Positions 13,609-25,513 of a stretch of DNA of 64,000 nucleotides are shown in pieces. The stretch covers positions 4,901,903 through 4,965,902 of the forward strand of contig JADCRB010000025.1 in NCBI GenBank assembly GCA_021464245.1, written 5' to 3'. Both the position numbers and the translations under genes were made by a program. This stretch comes from Carallia brachiata (Eukaryota; Streptophyta; Magnoliopsida; Malpighiales; Rhizophoraceae). The number at the start of each line of letters is the position of its first letter. Within the stretch, counting starts at the first letter, position 1. The notes below the pieces were generated by a model. That model was not told the DNA's origin. It saw only the letters and a list, made by a program, of their open reading frames with translations, and ran no database searches.

Positions 13609-15027
13609 TTGAGTATTGATCCTTTAGATTACCAAAAAAAATTATTGTGATTTCGAATCACCATTGAGTTGGTGCCACGGATGTAAGAACTAGATCAGAC
13701 TGGTCGGTTCAACCGAAAAAATTGAGAACTGGTCCCTAATTTGGTTCAGTTTGCATCAAAAACCGCATCAATTGAGAACCGGCCAGTTCAACTGAAAACT
13801 GCTGAATTGGTATCGATTCTTCTAGATGGGCCGGTTTAGGATTTAAAAAAAAAACAAAAAGAAAACTAAATTAATTCAGCCATAGTATATATCATAACAT
13901 ATATAGTGATTTTTTTTTGTAGCCGAGCATTGTTATTTTTTTTTTAATTTTTTCTTACTACTAAATATAATACACTAATAATGTAAGGAAATATCACCCT
14001 TTTTACTAAAAAAAAATATCTCTCTCTTGAAATCATGATCTGAAGGCCTTTTATTTCATACATTCGGTGATTAATTTAAAATATAAATATATAATTTATA
14101 AAGTAATTTTTTTCACTTATTATGTTCTTTAAACCAAAAATTTAAGGATTATACTGCAAAACTCAACAAATTCCTCTAATCATGTATCGATAATGATTTG
14201 GTATCATATAGTAATTTGTGACGAATTTAATTATTTTTAGAATTGTGCATATTGTTTTTGAAACAAAAAATAAAGTGTTAATTTTTTGTATTATATTTTA
14301 TTAATCTTATTGAAAAATAAATAAACTCGTCATAATAGGTATATCAAATATGTATACCAACTTATGGATACCAAACTTTTTTCCATGCTAAATGACATTT
14401 ATAGGATGTTAATTCTATGTGCAATAGCCACTTAATTGAGTATTTATCCTCTAGATTACCAAAAAAAATTATTGTGATTTCGAATCACCCTGTTGAGTTG
14501 GTGCCATGGATATAAGAACTGAACCGAACTGATCGGTTCAACCAAAAAAACTGAGAACCGGTCTCTAATCTGGTCCAGTTTGCATCAAAAATCGTATCAA
14601 CTGAGAACCGGCCTAAGAATCAGAGAACCGGCTGGTTCAACCAGAAACTGGTAAATCAGTTTCGGTTCTTCCGGGTGGACTGGTTTGGGATTTTTTTTTT
14701 ACGAAAAGAAAACTAAATTAATTCAATCATAGTATATATCATAACATATATAGTGATTTTTTTTTGTAGCCCAGCATTGTTAATTTTTTTTTTCTTACTA
14801 ATAAATATAATACACTAATAATGCAAGGAAATATCACTCTTTTTACTAAAAAAAATATCTCTCTCTTGAAATCATGAATTAAAGGCCTTTTATTTCATAC
14901 ATTCAGTGATTAATTTAAAATATAAATATATAATTTATAAAGTAATTTTTTTTAACTTATTGTGTTCTTTAAACAAAAAATTTAAGGATTATACTGCAAA
15001 ACTCAACAAATTCCTCTAATCATGTAT
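13557..15027. repeat. Segmental tandem duplication, about 640-bp copies offset by 827 bp
   Basis: Copy 1 is 13557-14187 and copy 2 is 14384-15027. Both start catgctaaatgacattt and end ctcaacaaattcctctaatc. They share the LINE 3' end, a region with scattered ggttcaacc and gagaaccgg words, and an AT-rich tail. About 195 bp of unique sequence lies between the copies. Copy 2 carries only the last few codons of the LINE RNase H frame, so the breakpoint lies within that element. Confidence 0.9.
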
Positions 15028-16078
15028 TTTCCCAACCTTCTTATATTAAACTATAGTATATTTAATATAAATAAAAATTAATATTATATATAAATATAGT
15101 TCTTAAAATATAATTTGCTTTAAATACTTATTATCTTTTATTAAAATTTTTCATCATTCTATTTGAAAATAGCAACTATATAATTTAAATACAATCTTTA
15201 ACTCAAGTGCAATCAAAATTTATTTATATATGTATACATAAAACTATGTTTTTAATATATTTACATATATTAATTTATTAATTTTACTTTACAATAAATT
15301 GTAAATAATATATATTAAATCTAGAACTATATGTATTCTACTATATACATATATATAATATTTATATCTTATATTATTCTTTACATATATTATATACATA
15401 TATTTTTAAATTTTTATATATTTAATATTAAATACCGATTTTACCAGTTTAACTGCGGTTAAACTGGTTGAACTTTAAATCTTTCAACTTTTTAATTTAA
15501 TGATTGGTTCGATTCTGACAATCTTGATTAGTGCTCCAACAAATCACAGTAACACAAGCGGCTAAAGATGATACATGCCACCATAGCTTATTAACCATAT
15601 ACTAACTTAATCACTATGCCAATAGAGGCCCGATGCTAACTCGAAAAAACAAAAAAAGCTATTTCTTTATCCAGAAAACACAAAAAAACATAGCAATAGT
15701 ACTCTATAGACTTGTGAAAAGGATTGTACTATTTCATCAAGTATAACAAGAAAGGTTGCTAAACTGAACTACAAGAAGAGAGAAATAAATTGTTACAATA
15801 GATTAAAACATGCAAATGATATAATACCACTTCGATAACTTGTGGATCGTAAAAATTTCTAAAAGTTTTTTTTTAGTATAAGAAATTATTTAATTAATAT
15901 TATACGAAACTGCATACAGATTCGATGCAAAGGTATCGGAAAGACCAGCACACAGCAGAAAAATAGCACGACTCAATTGGCCTATGATTATTATGATGAA
16001 ACAGACTATTTAGTAACAGGGCACAAAGTCTGTCTAAACAAAATTTCCTAAAGCGGATACAAATCAAACTGCAACTAA
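15028..16078. other. Extremely AT-rich intergenic DNA
   Basis: 15028-15430 is almost pure A and T with tatata runs. 15431-15530 has a gtttaactgcggttaaact inverted motif, similar in style to the ggttcaacc words of the preceding duplication. 15540-16078 is ordinary intergenic sequence. No gene was seen. Confidence 0.45.
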
Positions 16079-16786
16079 GAGGGTGTTTGGGTTAGTTTTT
16101 GAAGGAGTACATTTACATTTCATTTTCAAAAAACAGGATTTAGGTGTTTGGTAAACTTTTTAATATTACTGTTTGATTCTACTTATTTCCTTATTTGACT
16201 TCCTAACAGCAGCTGATTGAAAAGCAGTTTCAGGTTACTTTTTGCTACTTTTTAAATTACTTTTCACTTTTCAATATTAATAATAATTTATATGGACTAA
16301 ATTACCCTTAAATAATATTTATAAAATTTTACAATTATTTTTTTTACTTGACAAATAAATTAAATATGTTAATTTATTTTATTAGTATTTATATAATTTC
16401 AATAATTTTTTTTCAAGTATTATTAAATAATATTTTTGCACTTCAATTTTTTGTAATATTGACATTTATAAAAAAAATCTCAAACATAATAATTTTTATC
16501 ATTTAATAAAAATTAATATTTTTTTAAAAAAATTAAAAATTAAGTAAAATAATTCTCAATATTATTTTAAAATATAAAAATAAAATTTTTAATATGATAT
16601 ATCTATATAAATTATATGTCTAAATTAGACATTTTATTATTTAACAGTAACAGTAAATATAAAATTAACCAAATACTTCATTAATTTTATCAACAATCAA
16701 CAACAGTAAGTAAGAATCAGCAATCAGCAATCAATAATAGCAATCAATAACAGCAATATTCAACAGCTAATCCAAACAGACCCTAA
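16076..16786. mobile_element. PIF/Harbinger-like MITE, TAA target duplication
   Basis: The element proper is 16079-16783 (705 bp). The left end gagggtgtttgggttag and the reverse complement of the right end, gggtctgtttggattag, match at most positions. Both ends are flanked by TAA (16076-16078 and 16784-16786), the usual three-base target of PIF/Harbinger elements. The interior is AT-rich with cagcaatcaataacagcaat repeats near the right end. No transposase is encoded. A diverged relative lies at 42719-43292. Confidence 0.75.
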
Positions 16787-18178
16787 ATCCACATAAAGAT
16801 ACCATTTTACATTGGCCAAGTTCAATCCGACAAAACTGCCGAAGGCAGCATATACCATACTTTGACAGACTTGTGATGAAAATCGACCGACTATGTTCAA
16901 TAATGATTTCCCGACATACTAAACCACAAACATAACGATACAAATAAACACATGAAGCACCCATCGCATACTGGAACAACAAAACCCTCCCTAACATTTC
17001 TTTTGCCAATAGAAAACCCTTCCTATCCTAAACCAGCGCAGATGAAGGCAGCCGACGGTGAACGGCAACAACAATGAGCGGTGGCTGGAGGACCACACCA
17101 GTAAAAATGGAGACGAACAGCCAAGGACCCCGGATCTGGTGGTGGGAAGGCCGTGGGTGACTTCAAAATAGCCGGATCTAAAAAAATTCAAGTCCAAAAC
17201 AGAGAAAGAAAGAGTAGGGAAAAGCTGTGGAGGAGATGGAAAAGAAAAAGGGTGAGAAAGAGAAGACAAAAAAGAACATCAGAGTGAGAGGAGTAGAGAA
17301 AAAAACGGAGGTGCTATCACCACTATCGGTTTGGAAACTTCTTTAAGAAAGGGGGTTTCAGAGGCAGCAAGAGAGAGTTTTTTAATGAGAGGATAGAGAG
17401 GGAATTTTTTTCGTCCTAGAAAAAAAATTCCTAGAACTTGAACTTTACTGTTTGGCCAAAAATCATGGGAAATTTTTTTAATGCTTTCGAAAGTTTTTAG
17501 GAGAGCAGATAGCTAGTTATTCATTTTCCATCAACGATGGTTTTAGCATTGTTTATGGCTTGTGTAAGCTCTTTTCATTCTTTCGGCAAATTCATCAAAT
17601 CAAAATCATTTAATTCCAAAATAACTTTATAAGTAATTTTATTTTTGGATCTTAACTCTAAATTGAAAGGGATAGCGAGAAAGAAATGGGTACACAAGTC
17701 ATGGGAAAAGCTTCAGTAAAAATGGGGGACCTGATTTAATCCCATTTGTCCATTTATGTGATAACTTAAAGAAGCAGACAAGTTGCCTATCCACTGTAAG
17801 AAAATTGGTTATCATTATAATCATTAAGCTGCTTCTTATCTGTGGGACCTGAAAATTGGTTATCATTAAGCTACCTATCTAATCATAAGCAGATAAGAAA
17901 ATTGCACTTTGATCCAATTAATGCTCATTAATTACTAAAAGTAAAATGTTTACTCACTAATTTTTCATATAACTTCTTACTATTTTCAAATTATTACTCT
18001 TTACTATTGCATATATATTCACAAATGGTTACAATTATAACAAACTCTCCTCAATTGCAACGGTTATAATTATATCCTAGATCAAGAATCATGTTTTTGA
18101 GCCAGATTAATTTTTTTAGTTAAAAATTTATTTCCAAAATTACTTTTTATTCCTCAAATCATATATCTATCTATATAA
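16787..18178. other. Intergenic DNA, no gene recognised
   Basis: A minus-strand open frame at 16991-17269 is protein-like in composition but shows no known domain. 17170-17440 is purine-rich (gagaaagaa runs). 17795-17905 has a repeated phrase, aaaattggttatcatta, occurring twice and partly mirrored by cttatctg/cagataag. None of it is convincing as a gene. Confidence 0.4.
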
Positions 18179-18364
18179 TAAGAGTGATGATATATATTAT
18201 AAAAAATGTATCATGAAACATCCCGAAATTTATAATTATGGAAAAAATCATCCATTTTTTTGACACCGTTAAATCAAAAAAGGAAAAAAGTTGATGATTT
18301 TTTCCGTAATTATAAATTTCAGAATATTTTATGATACAATTTTGGTGATATATATCATTACTCA
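18179..18364. mobile_element. Short palindromic MITE
   Basis: The two halves are near-perfect inverted repeats of about 70-75 bp. Starting at 18182, agtgatgatatatatta and atttataattatggaaaaaatcat are mirrored by atgattttttccgtaattataaat and gatatatatcattact ending near 18362. The loop is only about 35 bp. This is a foldback-type MITE that would form a long RNA hairpin if transcribed. No clear target duplication was seen. Confidence 0.75.
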
Positions 18365-20185
18365 TATAACAATAATACAAGAGAAAGTTAAGAGAAAAAT
18401 TACCCTTAATCTTAACATACTAATAAATGATAATGCTAATAAAAAGAAAATTGAAGAAGGACGAAAATGACTAATTTTCATATTTATTATAATAATTACT
18501 ATATAAATAAATTCTATTTTTCACTATTATTAGTGGAGGCTATTTATTCGTATTAATTCTTCATTAATTAGATTCTTTCTGTACTTAATTAAATTAAATA
18601 ATTTTCAATTGTTATTTGACTTAATTGGTATAAGTTTTCTTTTTTGGTGCAAATTTGATATATTTTCTCTAGATTATTAGAATTAATTGCAATTTCAATA
18701 ATATATTTCATAACTTTCAGTTATTAACCTTCTCCATTTTTGTCACATCTCTAAATTCACTTCCTCATCTTTAGAATTCGTCTTCTTTATCTGTCTCTAT
18801 AAAAAACTTTCCTCTCATTCCTTTCCTCTTCAAACCCAACTTTCACAACCATGATCAATAAACTAAAATGCAAAATGCGTTTATCAATTGTTCTCCATTA
18901 AGGAAAAAAAAAACTCTCTTTCAAAATAAAAAAATAAAAATGCTTTCAACAATTTTATTTTCACATCTCTTTTTATAATTGCATTCTTACTCATCTCTTG
19001 GACTCAATCTCTTTCTCACTCTCTTTGCAGCCATAACAACGCTCAATGAGGACTACTACCATGAACGAATACCAAACAATTTGACTATACTAAAAATGAT
19101 ATACTACATGGTTAAGCAATTAATCTTTTTTTTTTTTAAATTTCCTTTTCTTTATTATTGTCTTATATTGTGTAGAATATGATATCCTTTTAAATAAACT
19201 TTATCTTAATTTTGTGAAACAATTGGTTGCCAAAAATGATCAAAGAGACAAGAGAGATAGAAAGTATATTGGATGCATGCTTTTTTCTCCTCTCATTGGA
19301 GTGTTTAGGTTTACTATATTATTTTTCCAACGTATCTTATTACTGTGCTTCTAAAGGACGTCTCTTTCTCTCTTTTATTGTACATTGTTACCAAGTATTC
19401 CTTCTATTCTAAAATCTACAACTAAGTATCACAAATTAACTTTCATGAAATATGCTATATATATATATATATATAGAAAATTTTTACAAGATCTAGCTTG
19501 CTTCGAAAAAAAAAATAATAAACTTCCTAAAATATTAAGATTAAACCATGCCATCTTATTTAAATTCTCTTAAAAGATTAGCACAAAGAATCGATCATAA
19601 TTAAATTTAAAAAACTAATAAATAATAATTTGAATCTGTCTTACCCTCGTTTTTAAAAAACATTTAAAACCCGTAAAATGCGTAGAATTAATTCTAGTAT
19701 ATACATATAAAATAAAAGTATACACATATTTCATCAAATAATATCTAATAATTTTTTTAAATTTAATTATCTTACATCCTATATTATTATGTAACTATGT
19801 ATAGTCTAATAAAATTGTGCCCAGTAAATCTTGCAAGTTTCTTAGCTTAAGGCCCCACTTGGACTTTTTTTGAACAATAAGAAAACATTTCATTAATAAA
19901 ACAAAAACATTATATAGTCAGGCCCCACTTGGATCTTGATTGCTCGATTCATGCCCCTTTCCTTATTTAGGACAAGCCGCTAAATTCTAACCTCTTCAGA
20001 ATTTATGCTGTGTGTCTCCTTCCCAAATGCGTGATACATGTATCCATCTATAGATGCTGAATTCTTTATCGTTCTTTAATCTCAGTGACTGATTATCTGA
20101 CATTTAATTATAATGTTCGTTCAAGCACCTGTCGTGACCACTCAGCAGCTGCCTCTGGAATATGCTAGTGCCCTCGTCCCAACAG
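18365..20185. other. AT-rich intergenic DNA
   Basis: Small open frames near 18979-19182 and 19227-19573 have no recognisable domain and no supporting structure. A (ta)n microsatellite lies at 19457-19474. The phrase ggccccacttgga occurs at about 19851 and again at 19922. No gene was identified. Confidence 0.4.
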
Positions 20186-20694
20186 GTCCATAATAGAGAT
20201 ATGTATAAATTAGGTCTAAATTTTTTATTTTTTTATATTTAAGTCATAGTTTTTTTAATATTTTTTTGAATTTTAAACATTTAAATTTCTTACCACATCA
20301 ATTCTTTTATTTACAAAAAGTGGTCAATCTATTATGACATGACTTTAAATTAATGAAATTATTAAAAAAAGGTCACGAACTAAATATTTTTTTTATTAAT
20401 AAAATATGCATATTAAATATTTTTTTAATAAATAAATATACGAATTAAATATGTAATATGTATATTATTTGATAGAAAAAATATTCAATTCATGTATTTA
20501 ATTTTTTTTAAATAATTTTTTATAAGGTCAAAATCATTTTTTGATAGATTAATAACTTTTTATTAACAGATGGATTAATTTGATAAAAAAATGAAAAGCT
20601 TTAAGACTTAAATAAAATCTTTAAAAAATTTATAATTTAAATATAAAAAAATTTGAATGTTTAAAACTTAATTTATGCATATCCGTCCATAATA
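20186..20694. mobile_element. MULE-like MITE with 10-bp target duplication
   Basis: The element is 20196-20684 (489 bp). The left end gagatatgtataaattagg and the reverse complement of the right end, ggatatgcataaattaag, match closely, and the similarity continues inward through an AT-rich stretch (tttttatatttaa). The 10-mer gtccataata flanks both ends exactly (20186-20195 and 20685-20694). A 9-10-bp duplication is typical of Mutator-like elements. No coding capacity. A related copy lies at 40879-41363. Confidence 0.8.
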
Positions 20695-23600
20695 ATATGT
20701 TTACCTCTTAGCCTTGTCAATTACAAGCGTCTCACATATGTCGTTGTCTTTTTTTTTTTTGACAAGTCCTATTGGTCAATGTCATGATTCGTATTTGTTT
20801 TTAGTGTTAGGTGATATTACATCAAGGGGCTAAAGAATCAACAAAGAATTCGATATTTTTTATAAAATTTTGAATTTGAATCTTATAAATAGAGAAAACG
20901 GCATTAAGAAAGTTCACCGAAAGGAGTCTAACGTTCAAATTAAATTAATTGAGATTTTAATGCAGATTTTTGAACATTGAGAGTTCACCCAAAAAAAAAA
21001 ATTTTACATCAAGGGAGAGGGGAAATATAAGAAAGATTCGAGTCTTGTGAGGTTTCGTCCATTAACCCATAAAATACAACATAATAAAAATCATGGATTA
21101 TTGTTTTTTTTTTTTTTGAGAAAAAAATCATGGATCATTGTTAACTGCAAACAATCTTGTAATTTGCCAACTCATAGCAATCTTCAACCTCAGGTAGTAA
21201 TATCAATGTTTCTCAAATCCACTACTGTATGGACTTTTCTCGTATTTGACTTAACGTGAATGAGTTTTAAAATTACTGTCTTTCTTGGTAAGTTCCTATA
21301 AGCTCTTTGGTGAGTGTTTGCAAGAAGACTCGAATTCAAATCAATATAAAAAAAATATAATTAATTATTATCAAACTATTATTTCATAATAATAATGTCA
21401 ATATCTTAATGGTCATATTTTGATTAGCACGGATTACCTGCCACATTATATCTAAGAAATTCATTTCAACGCATTTGTTGTTGTAGTCTGTTTTCTCTTT
21501 TCTTTTCTTTTTTTTCTTATGCATATATTTATAAATTTATCCTACTTGTAAATCCAGGTTGCCTATTAATATTCTTATTTAACTTTTGTTACGAGAGAAT
21601 TAACTATCAAAATATTATTAACTTTGAATAAGTCTATCTCACACTTAGAATGCAGTCTCAACAAATTTATAACCCAAAATTACACTTTTAATATAATATT
21701 TTTATTATTTTAAAGTGAGCGATGATAATAAAACTCAAATCGAGTCAATGTAAAAATAAATATATTAAATTATTATTAAATTATTATTTCTAATAATTTG
21801 ATATGTACTCCTGTTCATGTTGTCACCCTGATAAAACTAATATTTGCATGTTCTTTTACTATTCCAGCAGCCATATTGGTTTTCGCTTCCTTCTTCCCAC
21901 CCCTACCGTGGTCCGTTTGACTTTCCTTCTTTGTTTCGACAAAAATTTCTAAGGTAAGTTTGGTCCATTTGACTTTCCTTCTCTGTTTCGATGAAAAATC
22001 TTAGGAAAGTTCGACCCCTATGATAACGTGATGTGATAGAGTTTTTAAATATAAAAAAATTTTATTTGGTTGTTTGTTAAAAATTTTTATAACTGTTCAG
22101 TCAATAAATTTTTTTAATTATTTTATTATTATTTATATTAAATTGTATAATTTTATTTAATATATTGTATAATTTTTATATTATGTCATATATATTTATT
22201 TATTTATTATATTATTTCTTTAAATATATTGTACAATGTTAATTACTTAATAATTTCTTAACGTGTCTGACTTATTTGTTTTGTGAAGAAAATTGTATGA
22301 CGGAAAGAAAAGTATAATTATAATTTTGTATTTTTTAAATATTTTTTTCTCTTAACTTTTTATATTATTCTAAATAATTTTATTTTTTTACTATTTTTTC
22401 TCATAAATTACTTTTTATTTTTTTATTATATTTTTTCTCTTCCCTTCACTCCAAACACAGCTAATATTTACTACTTTCAGTCAAATTTGTACATCTCTGC
22501 GTTACTCCAATTAGTCAAAGCTTCGTTAACGTTTCAAATTTGGCTTCTTGTGTTTCTCAAAAAACCAAAGCTTCTCGTGTTTCCATTTCCACCACGAATT
22601 GACCGTGGTTAAAACAATGAAATAAGGCAAGGAAAATTCAAATAGTGCAAAAAAGTAAGGATTAAAGAGTTTGCCCTCCGTCTGACAAGGACGGTGAAGA
22701 TTCAAATAGTACAAGTCGGTGAAATGTCAATGAATTTTGTCACATATGTTATTTGGAAACGAAAATGTTAAATGAACACACATTGTGTGTCTAAATAGTA
22801 TTTATATTATAATAGATATTATATTTTATATAATTGTAATAATAAAATATATAATAAAAAATATAATTATTTTTTTTAATTCATATTTTTTAATTTTAAT
22901 TATATAAAATATACTATTAATTATAATATAAATATTATTTAATTACAAAATTGTACGGTCATGTAATAGTATCCATTTGAAAATAGGAATCAAGGACCAA
23001 GGGATACCGAGTAATGCTTATCACTAATTACAGTAAAATTATGGTTTGTTGATCCCCCAAGAAACGAAGGTCACCGTAGATTTTTTTTTTTATCAAATGA
23101 AAAAAGTTTATATAAATAAATTAATTATCGTATATATAAGTTAAAATTTGAGACCATTTGTTATTATCTTTATTAAACCTTTTTCCACGAAAATTTTTTT
23201 TATCTAAATATTGTTTAATTTGAGTATATTCTCTTAGTACCTAACTTAAGTCTTAAAATATTAGGAACATAATATCGTGCTTTTAACTAAATTATTTATT
23301 AGGGTGCGTGTTACAGGACCCAAAAAAAAAAGTACATTGATCATCAAATAAGTTACCAGCTCAAGTTATTAACGGATTACTTAGCTGAAAATACCTTGGC
23401 CAACAAACTGATGCAAACAATATTTTTCTCTTTTTTTTTCCACACATCATAGTTTAAGGGTTACTACTTAATATATATATTTTTTAATTAATGCACCCAA
23501 TCAAAACTTTGCCTTGATCTAATAATTTACATTTAGACTATACTAGCAAATTTTTTGAAGGTGTTTAATCCTAGTGATAATGAGCACAGCCAAAAAGGTC

Positions 23601-23877
23601 CTAGTTAGAATTAGATTAACGAGGCAGTACATGAACCGACATCAAGGGGGCATAATCCAATGTTTGAAACAGAAAGCAATGACCCATAGACCCCGACCAC
23701 AAGGACGTGACTAACGCTATGGCCAGTGGCTACCACATGCGCGTTGCCACTTTATCATGTAGGTTCATATCATATTGTCATTTTTTAAGTAAGGATTTAT
23801 TTTGTAATTAACCTTGATCACGGAGAAGAAAATAAAAATGTGGAACCTAATTTTCCCAATTCATAGCTTGGCATATA
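20695..23877. other. Intergenic AT-rich DNA with small repeats
   Basis: No gene was found. 21906-22012 holds two copies, about 53 bp apart, of a sequence containing tttgactttccttct and gtttcga. An imperfect AT-rich inverted repeat of MITE type spans about 22787-22945 (tatttatattataat against its mirror). 22280-22465 is pyrimidine-rich and resembles the interior of the MITE at 23963-24336. Confidence 0.45.
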
Positions 23878-25310
23878 TTATCAGCTACATTATGAATACG
23901 AGAGAGAAAAACCCTCTCTCTCTAAACTCTCTCTCTCTCTCTCTCTCTCAAAACTTCTCTTAGGCTATGTTTAGTGTGCAAGAAAAAATTAGAGAGGAAA
24001 GAAAAACATAATCATTATTATTTACTTTTTTTTCACCTCACTTTCTACACCACTCCAAATAATTTTATTTTCTCTCTACTTTTTTTCTCACAAATTATTA
24101 TTTACTTTTTCTTTAACCATACTTTCTTTATCTCACATTTTTCTACCATTCCAAACAATTTTATTTTCTCTCCAATTTTTCTCTCACAAATTATTATTTA
24201 CCTTTTCTTTCACCTTTTTTTTTTTCTCTCAACTTTCTCTATCACTCCAAACAATTTTATTTTTTCTCCATTTTCCTTTTTTTTCCCTCATTTCTCCCCT
24301 CTTTTTCGCTCTTTTACTCGCATTTCAAACACACTCTTAGTTTTTTTTAAAAACTAACTTACTGACCAGCAGAACCCTCGTCCTCTATGTCTTCTTCCTT
24401 TTTGTTGTATGTCTTTCTCTTTTGCTGTTTCTATCTCTCCTCTATATACTCTACGTTTTCTCACCCCATCAAACCCCCAAATAGACAATTTGAGACCTTT
24501 TGACTTGATTTCGGTTAGTTTGGGCCTTAATAATGTCACCCAAGGCCATTCCAGATACAGATCCACGCTTCTCAGTAATTTTTGACTTGTTTCACCTCTT
24601 TTAGCGTCAGCACCCTGTTATCACCATTATCTCCACCGGCAACACCGCTGTACCGATTGTCAGCAACCTTATCTCTGCAGTTGCCTTCACCCCTTGTGTC
24701 ACAGTATCAGCCGCTAGCACGATGGCTAAAGCCCATGCTCCTAGAGCTTGACTTGGCGCCGTCGGAGTCGCCCCCAACACTGCACTCTCTGACAATGCAG
24801 CCGCCAATGCCGCCCACGTCCGCCGTGCCGTCAACCATGTCTCCACCACCACCAACGAGGTCGCTGTCAGCGGCTCTGCTGCCCTCTGTCGCTGGAATTG
24901 TTAGAAATGGCCTCTGCAGGACTTTTGTTGTTTGGGTGCTTTGTTATGTTTGTGTAGTTTCTATTCATAGTTGGGCTGTTTCGGAATTCGTTGTCGGAAG
25001 TACCTGTACAATTCTTCTCATTTGTCTGCCGATGTGTAGTTGGTACTGCTCTGCGCACTTTTCTCCGACTGAATTAAGTTTAATTAACACTTCAAAATTA
25101 AGTATACTTATTTACAGTCCGATAAGTGATTTCAAGCTATATGTCCTATTTTGTGGTCAATGTGACCACACACTATGCAAGCCATTTGTACTAATTTATT
25201 TTCTTACTTTAAAGATTTATTTCTGATGCTCATTCGTTTGGCCATGCACTAATTTACTATGTATTAATATAACATTTTCCTTCCGTCAAAAAGAAATTTA
25301 TCAGCTACAT
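23878..25310 (+). mobile_element. Non-LTR-type retroposon with 13-bp target duplication, containing a nested MITE
   Basis: The 13-mer ttatcagctacat flanks the insertion at 23878-23890 and 25298-25310. The insertion (23891-25297) begins with gagagagaaaaaccctctctc, contains an open, Ala/Ser/Thr/Pro-rich segment (about 24582-24900), and ends taacattttccttccgtcaaaaagaaat. Its end strongly resembles that of the insertion at 43746-44509 (ttcctttcgttcaaaaagaa). A staggered-length duplication plus an A-rich 3' end fits LINE-mediated insertion in plus orientation. No reverse transcriptase is encoded, so it is a truncated LINE or a non-autonomous retroposon. Confidence 0.7.
23960..24339. mobile_element. 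Tourist-like (PIF/Harbinger) MITE nested in a retroposon, TTA target duplication
   Basis: The element is 23963-24336 (374 bp), flanked on both sides by TTA (23960-23962 and 24337-24339). Its ends, ggctatgtttagtgtg and the reverse complement of the right end, gagtgtgtttgaaatg, are imperfect terminal inverted repeats. The interior is made of repeated phrases such as ccaaacaattttattttctc, acaaattattatttac and ctttttttctc. It is inserted inside the retroposon 23891-25297 and is therefore younger. Confidence 0.75.
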
Positions 25311-25513
25311 CAGACTAAAATATCAAGATTGACATTAATTAAAGTTTATAATCAAAAGAGAATTAAACTTAAACAAGCATTAATTAACAATAAAGGATGC
25401 ACGGTAGCCATTTAGAAACTTAGAAAATTAACACAAACACGGGGGCACTAGATTGGTTTTTTTTTTTTTTTATTGTTGCTTAAAGTTACATTGATTATTG
25501 TTTATGGATTCAT

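Noticed and set aside
24582..25226. 214-codon open frame as a host gene
   Set aside because: It lies wholly inside a retroposon bounded by a 13-bp target duplication and shares its 3' end with a second copy; no known domain.
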